DNA of 64,000 bases from an uncultured Allorhizobium sp. Its GTDB lineage: Bacteria; Pseudomonadota; Alphaproteobacteria; Rhizobiales; Rhizobiaceae. The notes under the pieces were generated by a model that worked only from the letters and a program-made list of their open reading frames with translations, was not told the origin of the DNA and made no database searches. A program made the translations under genes and the position numbers. Shown piece after piece: positions 63,573-64,000 of the stretch. The stretch covers positions 186,001 to 250,000 of the forward strand of contig OY288189.1 in assembly GCA_958439205.1 (NCBI GenBank), read 5' to 3'. Position 1 is the stretch's first letter. Each line of letters begins with the position of its first letter.

Positions 63573-64000
63573 CAGACATCCCTCCGGTCGAAATCGATGC
63601 GCGGATCGATCCACGTGTAGATCAGGTCGGAGATCAGGCCGACCACCAAGCCCATCAGCGAGAAGATGTAGAGGGTGGCGAAGACGATCGGGTAGTCGCG
63701 GTTGACGACGGCGAGATAGCCGAGGCGACCAAGGCCATCGAGCGAGAAGATGTTCTCGATCAAAAGCGAGCCGGTGAAGAAGGCGGAGATGAAGGCTGCA
63801 GGAATGCCGGCAATCACGATCAGCATGGCGTTGCGGAAGACATGGCCGTAGAGCACCTGGCGTTCGCCGAGACCCTTGGCGCGGGCGGTCACCACATACT
63901 GTTTCTTGATCTCGTCGATGAAGGAGTTCTTGGTCAGCAGCGTCGTCGTGGCGAAGGCCGAGAGCAGGAGTGCGGTCAGCGGCAAGGCGAGATGCCAGAA
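63572..64000 (-). CDS. yejB: Peptide ABC transporter permease YejB (partial)
   Basis: C-terminal 142 codons or so of a DppB/OppB-type permease; the start lies beyond the window end. Visible parts are [20 protein letters not shown] (20 residues, the coupling loop), [21 protein letters not shown], given by its core, and the end [17 protein letters not shown] typical of YejB. It is coupled to yejE by a four-base overlap; yejA would be expected upstream, outside the window. Confidence 0.93.
   Translation of the reverse strand, partial: FWHLALPLTALLLSAFATTTLLTKNSFIDEIKKQYVVTARAKGLGERQVLYGHVFRNAMLIVIAGIPAAFISAFFTGSLLIENIFSLDGLGRLGYLAVVNRDYPIVFATLYIFSLMGLVVGLISDLIYTWIDPRIDFDRRDV

Overview
The window is a 64 kb piece of a GC-rich alphaproteobacterial chromosome, most likely from the Rhizobiaceae (Rhizobium/Agrobacterium relatives). 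The signs are a BA14K-family secreted protein, the osmoprotectant NAGGN pathway (asnO, ngg and its M42 peptidase), a yejABEF-type oligopeptide transporter, a complete Flp/Tad pilus locus of the Agrobacterium ctp type, EcfG-type (GGAAC-N16-CGTT) promoters, and palindromic intergenic elements. Gene density is high. I see no prophage, plasmid core, CRISPR array or rRNA operon. Two tRNA genes are present (Leu-CAG and Ser-GGA).

Layout. 0-10 kb: lepA; a divergent HxlR regulator/monooxygenase pair; a chromosomal ccdAB pair; a YegP-like protein; a mosaic repeat; a translationally coupled secreted vanadium haloperoxidase/CRTAC1 pair; a LysE exporter; a glutamine amidotransferase; divergent DoxX and SelW/Rdx genes; and a BA14K protein. 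10-21 kb: tRNA-Leu, an unusual TadG-like protein, a pepA-marR-NlpC/P60 group, an orphan tadD, a YigZ protein, and a large FtsK-type translocase without membrane segments. 21-33 kb: an SDR, a divergent pair with possible general-stress promoters, the asnO-ngg operon, a PepSY/Crp/DUF2946 metal- or redox-related block, a GlxA-like regulator, the NAGGN M42 peptidase, a DUF2945 gene behind a perfect EcfG promoter, and tRNA-Ser.

33-46 kb is a nucleoside uptake and salvage island. A BMP-type ABC transporter (binding protein, ATPase, two permeases) runs into cdd-punA-deoC-deoA. Facing it on the other strand are deoB-add and upp. A ~264 bp element with long terminal inverted repeats sits between the two convergent arms. 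Together these genes import nucleosides, deaminate and phosphorolyse them, and send bases to salvage and deoxyribose phosphate to central metabolism.

46-57 kb is the Tad pilus locus: two TadE/G-like minor pilins and a secretin-N-domain protein on the minus strand, then flp (58 aa), cpaA, cpaB, cpaC, cpaD, cpaE, cpaF, tadB and tadC on the plus strand. 57-64 kb holds a 53-aa gene, a CoxG-like protein, pncB, a small membrane protein with a perfect EcfG promoter, a GhrA-like dehydrogenase, and yejF-yejE-yejB (the last cut by the window end).

I found no clearly novel defence or biosynthetic system. The best leads are the inverted-repeat element at 42.1-42.4 kb, the haloperoxidase/CRTAC1 pair, the TadG-like protein with a beta-solenoid-like C-terminus, the soluble FtsK, and the set of predicted EcfG promoters over unstudied small genes.
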